The notes beneath the pieces are model-generated. The model was given only the letters and a program-made list of their open reading frames with translations. It did not search any database and was not told where the DNA came from. 64,000 bases of DNA, taken from assembly GCA_041552775.1 (NCBI GenBank), contig JBFEKH010000003.1, positions 40,558 to 104,557 of the forward strand, written 5' to 3'. Of the stretch, positions 37,033 through 46,644 are shown in pieces. A program made the position numbers and the translations under genes. Origin of the DNA: Allopontixanthobacter sp041552775 (GTDB lineage: Bacteria; Pseudomonadota; Alphaproteobacteria; Sphingomonadales; Sphingomonadaceae). Each line of letters begins with the position of its first letter. Within the stretch, counting starts at the first letter, position 1.

Positions 37033-38445
37033 ATGGCTTCCCAATATGATGTGATCGTTCTTGGTTCCGGCCCCGGCGGCTATGTCGCAGCAATCCGCTG
37101 CGCGCAGTTGGGTCTGAACACCGCGATTGTCGAGCGGGAGGTACTTGGCGGTATCTGCCTCAACTGGGGCTGCATTCCGACCAAGGCGTTGCTGCGCTCG
37201 GCGGAAATTTTCCATTATATGCAGAATGCCAAGGATTATGGTTTGGCGGCCAAGGACATTACCGCTGATCTCGATGCGGTGGTCAAGCGCTCGCGCGGCG
37301 TCGCCAAGCAACTCAGCCAGGGCATCGCTCACCTGATGAAGAAGAACAAGATTACCGTCCACATGGGCGAGGGGACGGTGAAAAACGCCACCACCCTGGA
37401 ATTGAAAGGCGAAAAGGGCAGCGAAACCTTGACCGCGAAGCATGTCATCGTAGCCACTGGTGCCCGCGCGCGCGATCTTCCTTTCGCTCCGGCTGACGGC
37501 AAGCGGATCTGGACCTATCGCCATGCGATGGTCCCGCCCGAAATGCCTACCAAGCTGCTGGTCATCGGATCGGGCGCAATCGGGATCGAGTTCGCCAGCT
37601 TTTACAACGATATGGGTGCGGAAGTTACCGTAGTTGAAATGCTCGACCGGATTGTTCCGGTGGAAGATGCGGACGTTTCGACCTTTCTGCAAAAGTCCCT
37701 CACCAAGCAGGGTATGGATATCCGCACCGCCACCGGGCTGGAAGACCTGAAGGCTACCGCTACGGGCGTAACCGCGAAGATCAAGGGTAAGGACGGCAAG
37801 GTCACAACCGAAGAATTCAGCCATGCTATCGTCGCCATCGGTATCCAGCCCAACACCGAGAATATCGGGCTTGAAGGCGCCGGGTTAAAAATGGACCGTG
37901 GCTTCATCCAGATCGACGATTACGGTCGCACCGGCACAAAAGGCCTTTGGGCCATCGGCGATTGCGTTCCCGGCCCATGGTTGGCGCACAAGGCCAGCCA
38001 TGAAGGTGTAACCACGGCAGAAACCATTGCGCAGGAAATGGGCAACAAGGATGTTCATCCACACCCGCTCGACCGCAATGCAATCCCCGGCTGCACCTAT
38101 TGCCACCCACAGGTCGCCAGTGTCGGTCTGACCGAAGCCAAGGCGAAGGAAGCCGGGCACGAGGTAAAGGTCGGCAATTTCCCCTTCATCGGCAATGGCA
38201 AGGCGATCGCGCTGGGCGAAGCGGAAGGATTCATCAAGACGGTATTCGACGCGAAGACCGGCGAGCTACTGGGCGCGCATATGGTCGGTGCGGAAGTCAC
38301 CGAATTGATCCAGGGCTATACTGTCGGCAAGGTGCTCGAAACGACCGAAGTCGAACTTATGGGCACGATCTTCCCGCATCCAACGCTGAGCGAAATGATG
38401 CACGAAAGCGTGCTGTCCGCCTACGGCCGGGCGATCCATATCTGA
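37033..38445 (+). CDS. lpdA: Dihydrolipoyl dehydrogenase (E3)
   Basis: A 470-residue flavoprotein reoxidising dihydrolipoamide for pyruvate and related dehydrogenase complexes. The FAD-binding GSGPGGYVAAIRCAQLG is at about residues 11-27, the redox disulfide is in GGICLNWGCIPTKALLR, the NAD site is VIGSGAIGIEFASFY, and the C-terminal dimer motif HPTLSEMMHES supplies the catalytic His-Glu. The start ATG at 37033 follows a GAAGGAG ribosome site; the upstream GTG in that same site is not used. It is third in the pdhC-SH3-lpdA operon. Confidence 0.96.
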   Translation: MASQYDVIVLGSGPGGYVAAIRCAQLGLNTAIVEREVLGGICLNWGCIPTKALLRSAEIFHYMQNAKDYGLAAKDITADLDAVVKRSRGVAKQLSQGIAHLMKKNKITVHMGEGTVKNATTLELKGEKGSETLTAKHVIVATGARARDLPFAPADGKRIWTYRHAMVPPEMPTKLLVIGSGAIGIEFASFYNDMGAEVTVVEMLDRIVPVEDADVSTFLQKSLTKQGMDIRTATGLEDLKATATGVTAKIKGKDGKVTTEEFSHAIVAIGIQPNTENIGLEGAGLKMDRGFIQIDDYGRTGTKGLWAIGDCVPGPWLAHKASHEGVTTAETIAQEMGNKDVHPHPLDRNAIPGCTYCHPQVASVGLTEAKAKEAGHEVKVGNFPFIGNGKAIALGEAEGFIKTVFDAKTGELLGAHMVGAEVTELIQGYTVGKVLETTEVELMGTIFPHPTLSEMMHESVLSAYGRAIHI

Positions 38446-38470
38446 CGGGAAGTGAGGGGCGGCGCATATT

Positions 38471-38560
38471 TGGCGGACAGGGTGGGATTCGAACCCACGG
38501 AGGGCTTACACCCTCGCTAGTTTTCAAGACTAGTGCATTCGACCACTCTGCCACCTGTCC
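38471..38560 (-). tRNA. tRNA-Ser(UGA)
   Basis: A 90-base class II tRNA on the minus strand. Acceptor 5' GGACAGG pairs with CCTGTCC; the discriminator is G, and CCA is encoded. The anticodon loop CT-TGA-AA between CTAGT/ACTAG arms gives anticodon UGA (reads UCA). There is a long variable arm and a T-loop GGTTCGAATCC, as expected for tRNA-Ser. The 151 bases to the next gene show no further feature. Confidence 0.97.
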
Positions 38561-38711
38561 GCTCGGGAAATGCCGCTAGCGTGCCCAAAAGCATTTGTCA
38601 TCCCGGCAATTGCAGCCCAATCACGGATACTTCCCAAAAAATCGGACGAACCGACTGCCAAAACCATGAAAAGTCATTTGTGATTCATTTCGCCTGTGAC
38701 ATCAGACCAAT

Positions 38712-39737
38712 ATGTTCTTCAGAAGTCTTTTTCTCGTCTGCGCGGCTCTCGTCCTGGGCGTACCGACTGCGCCAACCGCAGTTCACAGCCAGGAATTGGC
38801 CTTCGATGCCTATGTGCAGTTGCTGATCGCCAGGGCGCGATCGGAAGGTGTCAGCGAACCGACTATCAGGCGGATGACCGCCGGTCTCACGCCCAACATG
38901 CGCGTGATCGAGCTGGATCAAGCGCAGCCGGGCACGCCGAGCGTCAGCGGATTTCCACTGGTTTCAACCTATCTGGCGCGTCATGTCGATAGTGCGCGGA
39001 TCAATGGCGGGCGCCGGGCCTATGCTGATTCGCGAAGCATCACCCGCAAGATCGAGCAGGATTACGGCGTTCCCGCAGAAATCGTCATCGCGATCTGGGG
39101 GCATGAAACGAATTACGGCAGTTACAAGGGGGACTTTGACTTGTCCCGCTCACTCGCCACTCTGGCCTGGGAAGGGCGCCGCCGAGCCCTGTTTGCAACC
39201 GAATGGGTCGATTTGCTCAAGATTGCCGATCGCGGCTTTCCGCGCTCAACCATGGTCGGAAGCTGGGCTGGCGCTTTCGGCAATCCTCAGTTCCTGCCGA
39301 GCGTCTATCTGAGACTGGCTGTCGATGGCGACGGTGACGGGAATGCGGATATCTGGAACAGCCGCGCCGACACTCTTCATTCAATCGCCAATTATTTTCG
39401 CGACGCAGGATGGCGCGCAGGCCAACCATGGGGCGTACGCGTTTCAGTGCCCGACAATCTCAACCGTGCGTCGCTTGAAAGCAAGCTGGACTCGCCAATA
39501 TGCCCGCGTGTCCACGAACGCCACAGCCAGTGGAAAACCGTTGGCGAGTGGCGTGCCTTGGGTGTGATCCCGCAAAAATATCTCGCCGATGACGTCATGG
39601 CCTCATTTTTCCAGCCTGACGGGCCCGGGAAACCTGCCTGGCTCTTAACCGCAAATTATAGGGTTATCCTCGAATATAACTGCTCGAATTATTACGCCAT
39701 GAGCGTGGGATTGCTTGCAGATGAGATTAACCAATAA
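38712..39737 (+). CDS. Lytic murein transglycosylase, MltB type
   Basis: A 341-residue exported muramidase cleaving peptidoglycan glycan strands with formation of 1,6-anhydro ends. A signal peptide (cleavage near VHSQ-EL) precedes the SLT/MltB fold: VIAIWGHETNYG carries the catalytic Glu and GSWAGAFGNPQFLPSVYL is the family signature, followed by a calcium-like DGDGDGNADIW segment. It heads a row of cell-wall genes and overlaps the next gene (rlpA-like) by 17 bases in another frame. Confidence 0.92.
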   Translation: MFFRSLFLVCAALVLGVPTAPTAVHSQELAFDAYVQLLIARARSEGVSEPTIRRMTAGLTPNMRVIELDQAQPGTPSVSGFPLVSTYLARHVDSARINGGRRAYADSRSITRKIEQDYGVPAEIVIAIWGHETNYGSYKGDFDLSRSLATLAWEGRRRALFATEWVDLLKIADRGFPRSTMVGSWAGAFGNPQFLPSVYLRLAVDGDGDGNADIWNSRADTLHSIANYFRDAGWRAGQPWGVRVSVPDNLNRASLESKLDSPICPRVHERHSQWKTVGEWRALGVIPQKYLADDVMASFFQPDGPGKPAWLLTANYRVILEYNCSNYYAMSVGLLADEINQ

Positions 39738-40743
39738 AACCAGTACGTCAGCCAGTCGAGCGGCCAGTTGGTCAGTCAGCCGCTGGGCGTTAGCCCTCGG
39801 GATGGTTGCCGCTTTGGGTGCATGCGCGAGCGGTGGGGGCAGCGCGCCAGCGCTAACATCGACCGGCGGCAACGCAGCGCGCATTTCGGGCGCCGGACCG
39901 GCAGGAGATTATCCCGTTGTGCTGGGTGAACCCTATTCCGTCGATGGCACGCTTTACACGCCGGTCGACACCATGAGCTATGACGAGGTTGGCTATGCAT
40001 CCGCCGATGCTGCTGGCGGGGCGGGGATCACTGCAGCCCATAAAACCCTGCCGCTGCCGAGCTATGTCGAAATTACCTCCCTGATAACCGGCAAGACCAT
40101 CCTTGCACGGGTTGAACGCCGTGGCCCGATGACGGGCGACCGTCTCGTATCACTCTCACCGGGCGCACAGGCACAATTGGGCGGCGCAGATGGCGCTCCC
40201 GTTCGCGTGCGACGTGTGAACCCGCCCGAGGTTGAGCGCGCCAAATTGCGCATCGGACTGGCCGCGCCCGAGCGGATGGAAACGCCGCCCTCACTGGTGA
40301 CCGTTCTCAAGCGCAAATTACCGGAACGTGGCTCCGCTGATCTTGGCTTCCCAGGCTTAGCCCGCGCTGCACCATCAGCACCTGTGCCGGTCGAAGTTCC
40401 GCCATCGGCCGCTGCTGTTCCGCTGGAAGTGATTGCCGTGGCTGAAGTTGGAAAGCCAGTTACCGCACCTGTTCCTTCGCCAATTGCTGAACCAGCGCAG
40501 GACCAGGCGCCCGCATCTGTGCCTGCCGTCAGTGCCAGGGAATTCGTGGTACAAGCTGCAACATTCTCAAGTCAGGCAAGTGCGCAAAAGATCGCATCCT
40601 CGCTTGGCGGCTTTGTCATGCCGACAGGAAAATATTTCCGCGTACGCGTTGGCCCCTTCACAAGTCGTGGACAGGCCGATGCAGCGCTCGCCAAGGTCCG
40701 CGCGGCAGGGTATAGCGATGCCAGAGTAACAACAGCAGGCTGA
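39721..40743 (+). CDS. RlpA-like septal lipoprotein with SPOR domain
   Basis: A 340-residue lipoprotein (lipobox LGAC) with a double-psi beta-barrel region (about residues 70-150: TAAHKTLPLPSYVEITSL and ARVERRGPMTGDRLVSLS), an Ala/Pro-rich spacer, and a C-terminal SPOR domain (about 265-340, EFVVQAATFSSQASA to AKVRAAGYSDARV) that binds denuded septal peptidoglycan. RlpA is a lytic transglycosylase in some species. The usual ASWYG element before the barrel is not evident here (GYASADAAGG stands near that position), so enzymatic activity is uncertain. Its start overlaps the preceding transglycosylase. Confidence 0.8.
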   Translation: MRLTNKTSTSASRAASWSVSRWALALGMVAALGACASGGGSAPALTSTGGNAARISGAGPAGDYPVVLGEPYSVDGTLYTPVDTMSYDEVGYASADAAGGAGITAAHKTLPLPSYVEITSLITGKTILARVERRGPMTGDRLVSLSPGAQAQLGGADGAPVRVRRVNPPEVERAKLRIGLAAPERMETPPSLVTVLKRKLPERGSADLGFPGLARAAPSAPVPVEVPPSAAAVPLEVIAVAEVGKPVTAPVPSPIAEPAQDQAPASVPAVSAREFVVQAATFSSQASAQKIASSLGGFVMPTGKYFRVRVGPFTSRGQADAALAKVRAAGYSDARVTTAG

Positions 40744-40761
40744 TCCACCGGTTCGCATCCG

Positions 40762-41955
40762 GTGACGGGAGCGAATTTGAGAAGTTTTCCTAGAATTCTG
40801 GCATTTCTGGCCGTGCCAGTCCTGGCATTGTCCCCGCTACGTTATGCGGACGCGGTGGACACGCCCGCCGCCATACCCGCCATACCGCCATCTGAATTGG
40901 CACCGATTGCCTTGCTGGTTGATCTAAGCTCCGGACAGGAGCTGACAGAGCGCGATGCCGACCGCAGGTTTGTGCCGGCATCGATCACCAAGGTCATGAC
41001 ATTGTTCGTTGCGTTCGAACTGCTGGACAGCGGCAAGCTGTCGCAGGCGCAGATCTTTACCGTTCGCCCTGAGACCTTCGAAGAATGGCACAACAAGGGA
41101 TCGCGTATGTTCCTGCCGCGCGATGCAAGGGTATCGGTCGATGAATTGCTGATCGGAATTGCTTCCGTGTCCGCCAATGATGGTTCCATCGTGCTGGCGG
41201 AAGGCGCTACCGGCTCGGTCGACGGATGGATTGATCTGATGAACGCCAAGGCCCGCGAACTGGGCATGCGCAACAGCCATTTCGGCACGCCAAATGGCTG
41301 GATGGACGAAGGCCACACGTATACCAGCGCCCGCGATCTGGTTACGCTCGCCCGTGCCATCATCACCCGCCATCCCGAAAAATACGCCCGTTATTTTGGA
41401 CGGAAGGGCTACACCTATAACGGCATAGCGCAGGCAAACCACGATCCGATGATCGGCGTGGTCGAAGGCGCCGACGGAATGAAAACCGGTTTCACCAACG
41501 AGGCCGGTTACGGTTTTCTCGGCACCGCGGAGCGCGGCGGCCGCCGCCTCGTCATGGTGGTAGCTGCCAGCAAAACCGGCCGCGATCGCAAGCTGGCAGC
41601 GCGCGAATTGATCGAGTGGGGATTCAACCGGTTCGAAACCCAGCCCTTGTTCTCACCCGGGGCAATCGTAGGTGCAGCAGCGGTGCAAAACGGCGGCCAA
41701 TCCGAGGTAGCTCTGGCTGCCCCTGCCGCAATCAACGCGACTTTTCCGGCAGGCAGGACCAGTTCCGTCAAACTGACCATCCATTATGAAGGTCCGCTAC
41801 AAGCACCGGTTCGCCAAGGTGAGCGTATCGCGCAGTTGGAAATCGAAGTTGACGGATTGCCGCCCTCTCGCGTGCCCCTGGTGACCGCTGCAGCGGTTGA
41901 AGAGGCCGGGGTGTGGCGGCGCTTGATCAATGGATTGACGGGCATATTTTCGTGA
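40762..41955 (+). CDS. D-alanyl-D-alanine carboxypeptidase (PBP5/6 type)
   Basis: A 397-residue exported serine DD-carboxypeptidase trimming peptidoglycan pentapeptides. After the signal peptide come ASITKVM (SxxK), SANDGS (SxN) and DGMKTGFTNEAG (KTG), then the C-terminal beta-domain ending in an amphipathic helix-like WRRLINGLTGIFS for membrane association. A GTG at 40762 is taken as the start; a TTG at 40777 preceded by GGGAG at five bases is a good alternative. Its TGA overlaps the GTG of tmk. Confidence 0.92.
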   Translation: MTGANLRSFPRILAFLAVPVLALSPLRYADAVDTPAAIPAIPPSELAPIALLVDLSSGQELTERDADRRFVPASITKVMTLFVAFELLDSGKLSQAQIFTVRPETFEEWHNKGSRMFLPRDARVSVDELLIGIASVSANDGSIVLAEGATGSVDGWIDLMNAKARELGMRNSHFGTPNGWMDEGHTYTSARDLVTLARAIITRHPEKYARYFGRKGYTYNGIAQANHDPMIGVVEGADGMKTGFTNEAGYGFLGTAERGGRRLVMVVAASKTGRDRKLAARELIEWGFNRFETQPLFSPGAIVGAAAVQNGGQSEVALAAPAAINATFPAGRTSSVKLTIHYEGPLQAPVRQGERIAQLEIEVDGLPPSRVPLVTAAAVEEAGVWRRLINGLTGIFS

Positions 41956-42590
41956 GCCGCGGCAAATTCATCGCGCTGGAAGGCGGGGAGGGGACCGGTA
42001 AATCGACCCAGGCCCGTCTTTTGGCTGATGCGCTGTCGGGGCTTGGACGCAAGGTAGTGGTAACTCGCGAACCAGGCGGGACCGAGGGCGCAGAGGCGAT
42101 CCGCAGCTTGCTGCTGTCCCCGCCTGGCGAAGGATGGGGACCGCGCGCCGAAGCACTGTTGTTCGCCGCGGCCAGGTCCGATCATGTCGAGAAACTTATC
42201 CGCCCCGCGATAGATGCCGGAACCTGGGTCGTATGCGACCGCTTTCTGGATTCGAGCCGTGCCTATCAAGGCGGTGCCGGAGGATTGGGCGATGCGGCGA
42301 TACTGGCGCTGCATGAAGTCGGCAGCGAAGGCCTTCGGCCCGATCTGACTGTCCTGATCAATGTACCACCCGAAACGGTCTCCGCCCGGTTAGCAGACCG
42401 CGACCAGGGCGTGTCGGATGCAATTGGCGGGCGCAATGCTGGGTATCATTCCGATGTTGCCGGTGCATTCGGACAGTTCGCAGCATCGCAGCCCGACTTG
42501 TTCGTGACCGTCAACGGGGAGGGGGCACCTCAGGAAGTGCATCAGCGGATTTTGACCGCTCTGGCTCCTTTGATGGTGGATGCCGCATGA
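41952..42590 (+). CDS. tmk: Thymidylate kinase
   Basis: A 212-residue kinase converting dTMP to dTDP. The P-loop is EGGEGTGKST (about residues 8-17), the DR(F/Y) motif is CDRFLDSSRAYQG, and TREPGGTEGAEAIR and the dTMP-site elements are present. The start is GTG at 41952, overlapping the previous stop as GTGA. It is followed by holB with an overlap of four bases; tmk-holB pairing is conserved in proteobacteria. Confidence 0.95.
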   Translation: MSRGKFIALEGGEGTGKSTQARLLADALSGLGRKVVVTREPGGTEGAEAIRSLLLSPPGEGWGPRAEALLFAAARSDHVEKLIRPAIDAGTWVVCDRFLDSSRAYQGGAGGLGDAAILALHEVGSEGLRPDLTVLINVPPETVSARLADRDQGVSDAIGGRNAGYHSDVAGAFGQFAASQPDLFVTVNGEGAPQEVHQRILTALAPLMVDAA

Positions 42591-43552
42591 GCCTGTTGAT
42601 CGGTCATGAAGAACCATGGCGCGAATGGCGCGATGCGATGGCCGGGCCGCGGATGCATCACGCATGGCTGCTGGCGGGCAAGAGCGGCCTTGGCAAAATG
42701 CACTTCGCACTCGCCGCAGCGCGCGAATTGGTTGCCACCGAAGGGGTCCACCAGCCAGAAGGCGAGCATCCGGACATCCACATACTGACCCATTTGCCGA
42801 AGGATGATAAGGAAGACCGCAAGAAGGCCGACGGCAAGCCGTTCGAGTTGAAACGGAACATTTCCATCGGCCAGATCCGGGCCATGCAGCAACGTCTCAA
42901 TACGCGCCCTACGCTGGGTGATCGCCGCGCGATCATCATCGATCCGGCTGACGATATGGAGAAAGGCGCATCAAATGCGCTGCTGAAAAGTCTTGAGGAA
43001 CCACCCCGAGGGACGTTTTTCCTGCTGGTTGCGCACCGTCCAGCGCGTCTGTTGCCGACCATCCGGTCTCGCTGTCGCACCTTGCGCTTTCCGATAGTCG
43101 GCGATGAACAGATGACGATGCTGCTGTCCCGCGAAGTCCCGGAAGCGAGCCGGGATGCCCTGGACGCAGCAGTCGCGGCGGCCAATGGATCGCCGGGTGC
43201 TGCGTTGAATTTCATTACTAGCGATCTCGGTCCATTGAATTCGATCATGCAGCGTATCGCGCGCGAGGGTGATCCCGATTTCATGCTGCGAGGCCAATTG
43301 GCAGTTGCCATCGGCACGCGGCCCGACCGCGCGCGGGTGCAGGCGGCGCTGGACCTTGCGCGCGCAGTAATTGGTTCCATGGCTCAGGATTGCTCGCCCG
43401 ATCAAATACCCGCAATGGCGGACGCCCACAGCCAATTGGTGACGCTGACCGGCCAGGCACCAACATTCAATTTTGACGCGGGATTGCTGGTAATGGAAAT
43501 CGGCACCTTGCTTGCCTCCGCCGCCCCTCGTAGGGACCGGGTCAATGTCTGA
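42587..43552 (+). CDS. holB: DNA polymerase III subunit delta'
   Basis: A 321-residue clamp-loader subunit of the replicase. The AAA+ core shows LLAGKSGLGKMHFA (P-loop region, about residues 25-38), RRAIIIDPADDMEKGASNALLKSLEEPPRG in two parts, and FLLVAHRPARLLPTIRSRC with the SRC sensor 1 element. Residues 70-90 contain a charged insertion (KDDKEDRKKADGKPFE). It is coupled to tmk by overlap, and metG starts inside its last eight bases. Confidence 0.92.
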   Translation: MSLLIGHEEPWREWRDAMAGPRMHHAWLLAGKSGLGKMHFALAAARELVATEGVHQPEGEHPDIHILTHLPKDDKEDRKKADGKPFELKRNISIGQIRAMQQRLNTRPTLGDRRAIIIDPADDMEKGASNALLKSLEEPPRGTFFLLVAHRPARLLPTIRSRCRTLRFPIVGDEQMTMLLSREVPEASRDALDAAVAAANGSPGAALNFITSDLGPLNSIMQRIAREGDPDFMLRGQLAVAIGTRPDRARVQAALDLARAVIGSMAQDCSPDQIPAMADAHSQLVTLTGQAPTFNFDAGLLVMEIGTLLASAAPRRDRVNV

Positions 43553-45104
43553 TCCATTTTATATAACCACCGCGATCTCCTATCCCAATGGTCGCCCCCA
43601 TATCGGTCACGCTTACGAAGCGATTGCCGCCGATGTGATCGCTCGATTCCAGCGCCTGCGCGGACGAGAGGTCCGCTTCCAGACCGGCACCGACGAACAT
43701 GGCCTGAAAATGCTTCGCAAGGCAGAGGAGCAGGGCAGGACTGCAGGCGAGCTGGCCGATGAAATGTCCGGATATTTCAAAGATATGTGTGATGGTCTTG
43801 GCATCAGCTATGATCGCTTTATCCGCACTGTCGATGACGACCATCACCGCGCCAGCCAGGCATTGTGGCAGGCGATGGAGACCAATGGCGATCTTTATCT
43901 AGACCGATATGAAGGATGGTATTCGGTCCGCGACGAGGCGTTCTACGACGAAAGCGAACTGGTCGGGGAAGGCGACGAAAAGTTGTCTCCGCAAGGCACT
44001 CCGGTCGAATGGACTGTCGAGGAAAGCTGGTTTTTCAGACTGTCAAACTACCAGGATAAATTGCTGGAACTTTTCGAGGAACAGCCAGAATTCCTGAAAC
44101 CGGACAGTCGCCGTAATGAAATGATCGGGTTCGTTTCGGGCGGCCTTCGCGATCTGTCGGTTTCGCGCACCAGTTTCGATTGGGGCGTCAAGGTACCGGG
44201 CGCAGACGGACATGTGATGTATGTCTGGGTCGATGCGCTGACCAATTATCTCACCGGTCTCGGCTATCCCGACAAGACCGAACTAATGGACAAGTTCTGG
44301 CCGCCAGACCTCCATTTGATCGGCAAGGACATTGTCCGGTTCCATTCCGTCTATTGGCCAGCATTCCTGATGAGCGCCGGTCTGCCGCTGCCAAAGCAGG
44401 TGTTCGGCCACGGCTTCCTGCTCAACCGGGGCGAGAAAGAATCCAAATCGCTCGGCAATGTGACCGATCCCATGGCACTCGCCGAGAAGTTTGGGGTTGA
44501 TCCGCTGCGCTATTTCCTGATGCGCGAAGTCGCGTTCGGGCAGGACGGCAGCTATTCGCCCGAAGCCATCGTGACCCGCGCCAATGCGGAACTCGCCAAC
44601 AGCTTTGGCAATCTGGCGCAGCGTAGTTTGTCCATGATTTTCAAAAATATGGACGGCGAGTTGAAGATCACGGAACCAAACGCGGACGATGACGCGCTGG
44701 AAAGTCTGGTCGCGACTGCCTGCAAGACGGAATTGCCGCGGGAATTCGACAATCTGAACTTCTCGGTCGGGTTGGAAGCATGGATGCGGGCGGTCTTTGC
44801 CTGCAATCAATATGTTGATGATCAGGCACCATGGGCGCTGCGCAAGGAAGATCCGGCACGGATGGAGGCAGTGTTGATGGCCCTGTTCCGCTCTGTGCGC
44901 GATCTCGCCATCGCGGTCCGCTGCGTCGTGCCGACATCGGCAGACCGCTTGCTTGATCAGATGGGTATCGCTCAGGATTTGCGGGATTTCGCTGCCTTGG
45001 ACGACAATGAATGGTTCGCGAAACTTGTTGCCAGCGGCTTCAAGATCGAAAAGCCGGAAGGCGTTTTTCCAAGACTGGACATGCCTGAGAGCGAGCCAGC
45101 CTGA
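43545..45104 (+). CDS. metG: Methionyl-tRNA synthetase
   Basis: A 519-residue class I synthetase. The HIGH motif is in PNGRPHIGHAYE (about residue 15) and the KMSKS counterpart is KESKSLGN (about residue 305), a known variant at the second position. The anticodon-binding domain with CNQYVDDQAPWALRK follows. No C-terminal tRNA-binding (Trbp) appendix is present, in line with the short alphaproteobacterial type. It overlaps holB by eight bases and shares TGATG with tatD. Confidence 0.95.
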   Translation: MSDPFYITTAISYPNGRPHIGHAYEAIAADVIARFQRLRGREVRFQTGTDEHGLKMLRKAEEQGRTAGELADEMSGYFKDMCDGLGISYDRFIRTVDDDHHRASQALWQAMETNGDLYLDRYEGWYSVRDEAFYDESELVGEGDEKLSPQGTPVEWTVEESWFFRLSNYQDKLLELFEEQPEFLKPDSRRNEMIGFVSGGLRDLSVSRTSFDWGVKVPGADGHVMYVWVDALTNYLTGLGYPDKTELMDKFWPPDLHLIGKDIVRFHSVYWPAFLMSAGLPLPKQVFGHGFLLNRGEKESKSLGNVTDPMALAEKFGVDPLRYFLMREVAFGQDGSYSPEAIVTRANAELANSFGNLAQRSLSMIFKNMDGELKITEPNADDDALESLVATACKTELPREFDNLNFSVGLEAWMRAVFACNQYVDDQAPWALRKEDPARMEAVLMALFRSVRDLAIAVRCVVPTSADRLLDQMGIAQDLRDFAALDDNEWFAKLVASGFKIEKPEGVFPRLDMPESEPA

Positions 45105-45880
45105 TGTTGATCGATAGTCATTGTCACTTGCAGTACAAAGGCGTGGTGGAAGACCAGCAGGGCGTTCTTGAACGCGCCCGGGCGGCCGGTGTGCATGGAT
45201 TCCTCAATATCTCGACCAAGCAAAGCGAATGGGATCAGGTGATCGCCACCGCAGACCGCGAACCCGATGTGTGGGCCAGCGTGGGCATTCATCCGCACGA
45301 GGCCGATGCCCATGCCGATCTTGGAGCGGATGCGCTGCGCGAGGCTGCGGCTCATCCAAAAGTGATCGCCATCGGGGAAACCGGGCTCGACTATTATTAC
45401 GACAAGTCCGACCGAGAAGTGCAGAAGGCGCTGTTTCGAATGCATATCGGCATCGCTCGAGAAACGGGACTGCCGATCATCATCCACACCCGCGATGCAG
45501 AAGACGATACCGCCAGCATCCTGGCCGAGGAAATGGAGAAGGGCACCTTCCCGGCGCTGATTCACTGCTTCACGGCCTCCTCGGAATTCGGTCGCAAGGT
45601 TCTCGATCTCGGGTTGACGATCTCTCTTTCCGGAATTGTGACTTTCAAGAACGCCAAGGAACTGCAGGAAATTGCAGCAGAAATACCAGAAGATCGCCTC
45701 TTGGTCGAAACTGACAGCCCGTTCCTGGCACCTATTCCTCATCGCGGACGGCCATGCGAGCCAGCCTTTGTCCGCAGCACCGCTGAATTCGTGGCAAACC
45801 TCCGCGGCGAAAGCCTCGAAACGCTGGCGGCAAATACCACGCGCAATTTCCATGCCCTGTTTACGAAAGCCGCCGCATGA
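45104..45880 (+). CDS. TatD family metal-dependent hydrolase
   Basis: A 258-residue TIM-barrel hydrolase of the TatD/YcfH family, with DNase or 3'-5' exonuclease activity in known members. Metal ligands are visible: DSHCHLQ at the start, AIGETGLDYYYD, IIIHTRDAEDD, LIHCFTAS and ETDSPFLAP. Its position in a tmk-holB-metG-tatD-MBL run is strongly conserved in alphaproteobacteria. It starts inside the metG stop and overlaps the next gene by four bases. Confidence 0.93.
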   Translation: MLIDSHCHLQYKGVVEDQQGVLERARAAGVHGFLNISTKQSEWDQVIATADREPDVWASVGIHPHEADAHADLGADALREAAAHPKVIAIGETGLDYYYDKSDREVQKALFRMHIGIARETGLPIIIHTRDAEDDTASILAEEMEKGTFPALIHCFTASSEFGRKVLDLGLTISLSGIVTFKNAKELQEIAAEIPEDRLLVETDSPFLAPIPHRGRPCEPAFVRSTAEFVANLRGESLETLAANTTRNFHALFTKAAA

Positions 45881-46644
45881 AGCTCGTGATGCTGGGTTCG
45901 GGCACTTCCACCGGCGTCCCGCGGATCGGCAATGACTGGGGTGATTGCGACCCGGCCGAACCGAAAAACCGCCGCACCCGCGTATCGATCATGGTCGAAA
46001 GCAAGGAAGGTAAACGCCTGCTGGTCGATACGTCGACCGATTTACGCCACCAATTGCTGGCTAATGAAATTGACCGGATTGATGCGGTATTCTGGACCCA
46101 TGATCATGCCGATCATTGCCACGGTATCGATGATCTGAGGCCGCTGCGATATGGCCGGAGCGGCGCGATTCCAGGCTTTGCTGGCCAGGAAACTGTGCGG
46201 CGCCTGCGTCAACGCTTCGATTACGTCTTTGCCGGCCAGCATGGCTATCCGACGATCGTAAACCTTGAGACACTGGATAATGTCCGGCTGTGCATGGGCT
46301 TTGCAGTGCGTTGGTGCATCATGCCGCATGGTCCGGCCAAGAGCACGGCATTCCTGTTTGATGCAGATGGTTTTTCAATTGGTTACGCGACGGACTTTAG
46401 TGCGATTACTACTGAAATGGTCAATCTGTTCGAAGGCTGCGATCTGCTGGTGACCGATTGTCTGCGCCGTGAACCGCATCCTACACATGCAGATTTGGGC
46501 ATGGCGCTCGACTTGATCAGGCGCACCGGCGCAAAACGCGCTGTCTTGAGCCATCTCGACAAAAGCATGGATTATGCCAATCTGTCAGCCGAGGTGCCAG
46601 ACAACGTGCTTGTTGGCTTTGACGGGTTGGAGATCGAATTGTGA
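45877..46644 (+). CDS. PhnP-like metallo-beta-lactamase-fold hydrolase
   Basis: A 255-residue MBL-fold phosphodiesterase-type enzyme. It contains GSGTSTGVPRIG, WTHDHADHCHGIDDLR (HxHxDH metal motif), a later MPHGPAKSTAFLF, DLLVTDCL and LSHLDKSMDY. Relatives include PhnP, a cyclic ribose phosphodiesterase; with no phosphonate genes nearby, a nucleotide or RNA-fragment role is equally possible. It follows tatD with an ATGA overlap and is coupled to a small membrane gene by GTGA. Confidence 0.88.
   Translation: MKLVMLGSGTSTGVPRIGNDWGDCDPAEPKNRRTRVSIMVESKEGKRLLVDTSTDLRHQLLANEIDRIDAVFWTHDHADHCHGIDDLRPLRYGRSGAIPGFAGQETVRRLRQRFDYVFAGQHGYPTIVNLETLDNVRLCMGFAVRWCIMPHGPAKSTAFLFDADGFSIGYATDFSAITTEMVNLFEGCDLLVTDCLRREPHPTHADLGMALDLIRRTGAKRAVLSHLDKSMDYANLSAEVPDNVLVGFDGLEIEL

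Noticed and set aside
36637..37824. A 395-codon frame antisense to the SH3-like gene and lpdA
   Set aside because: It spans two real genes and their spacer on the other strand, and no recognisable domain is present.
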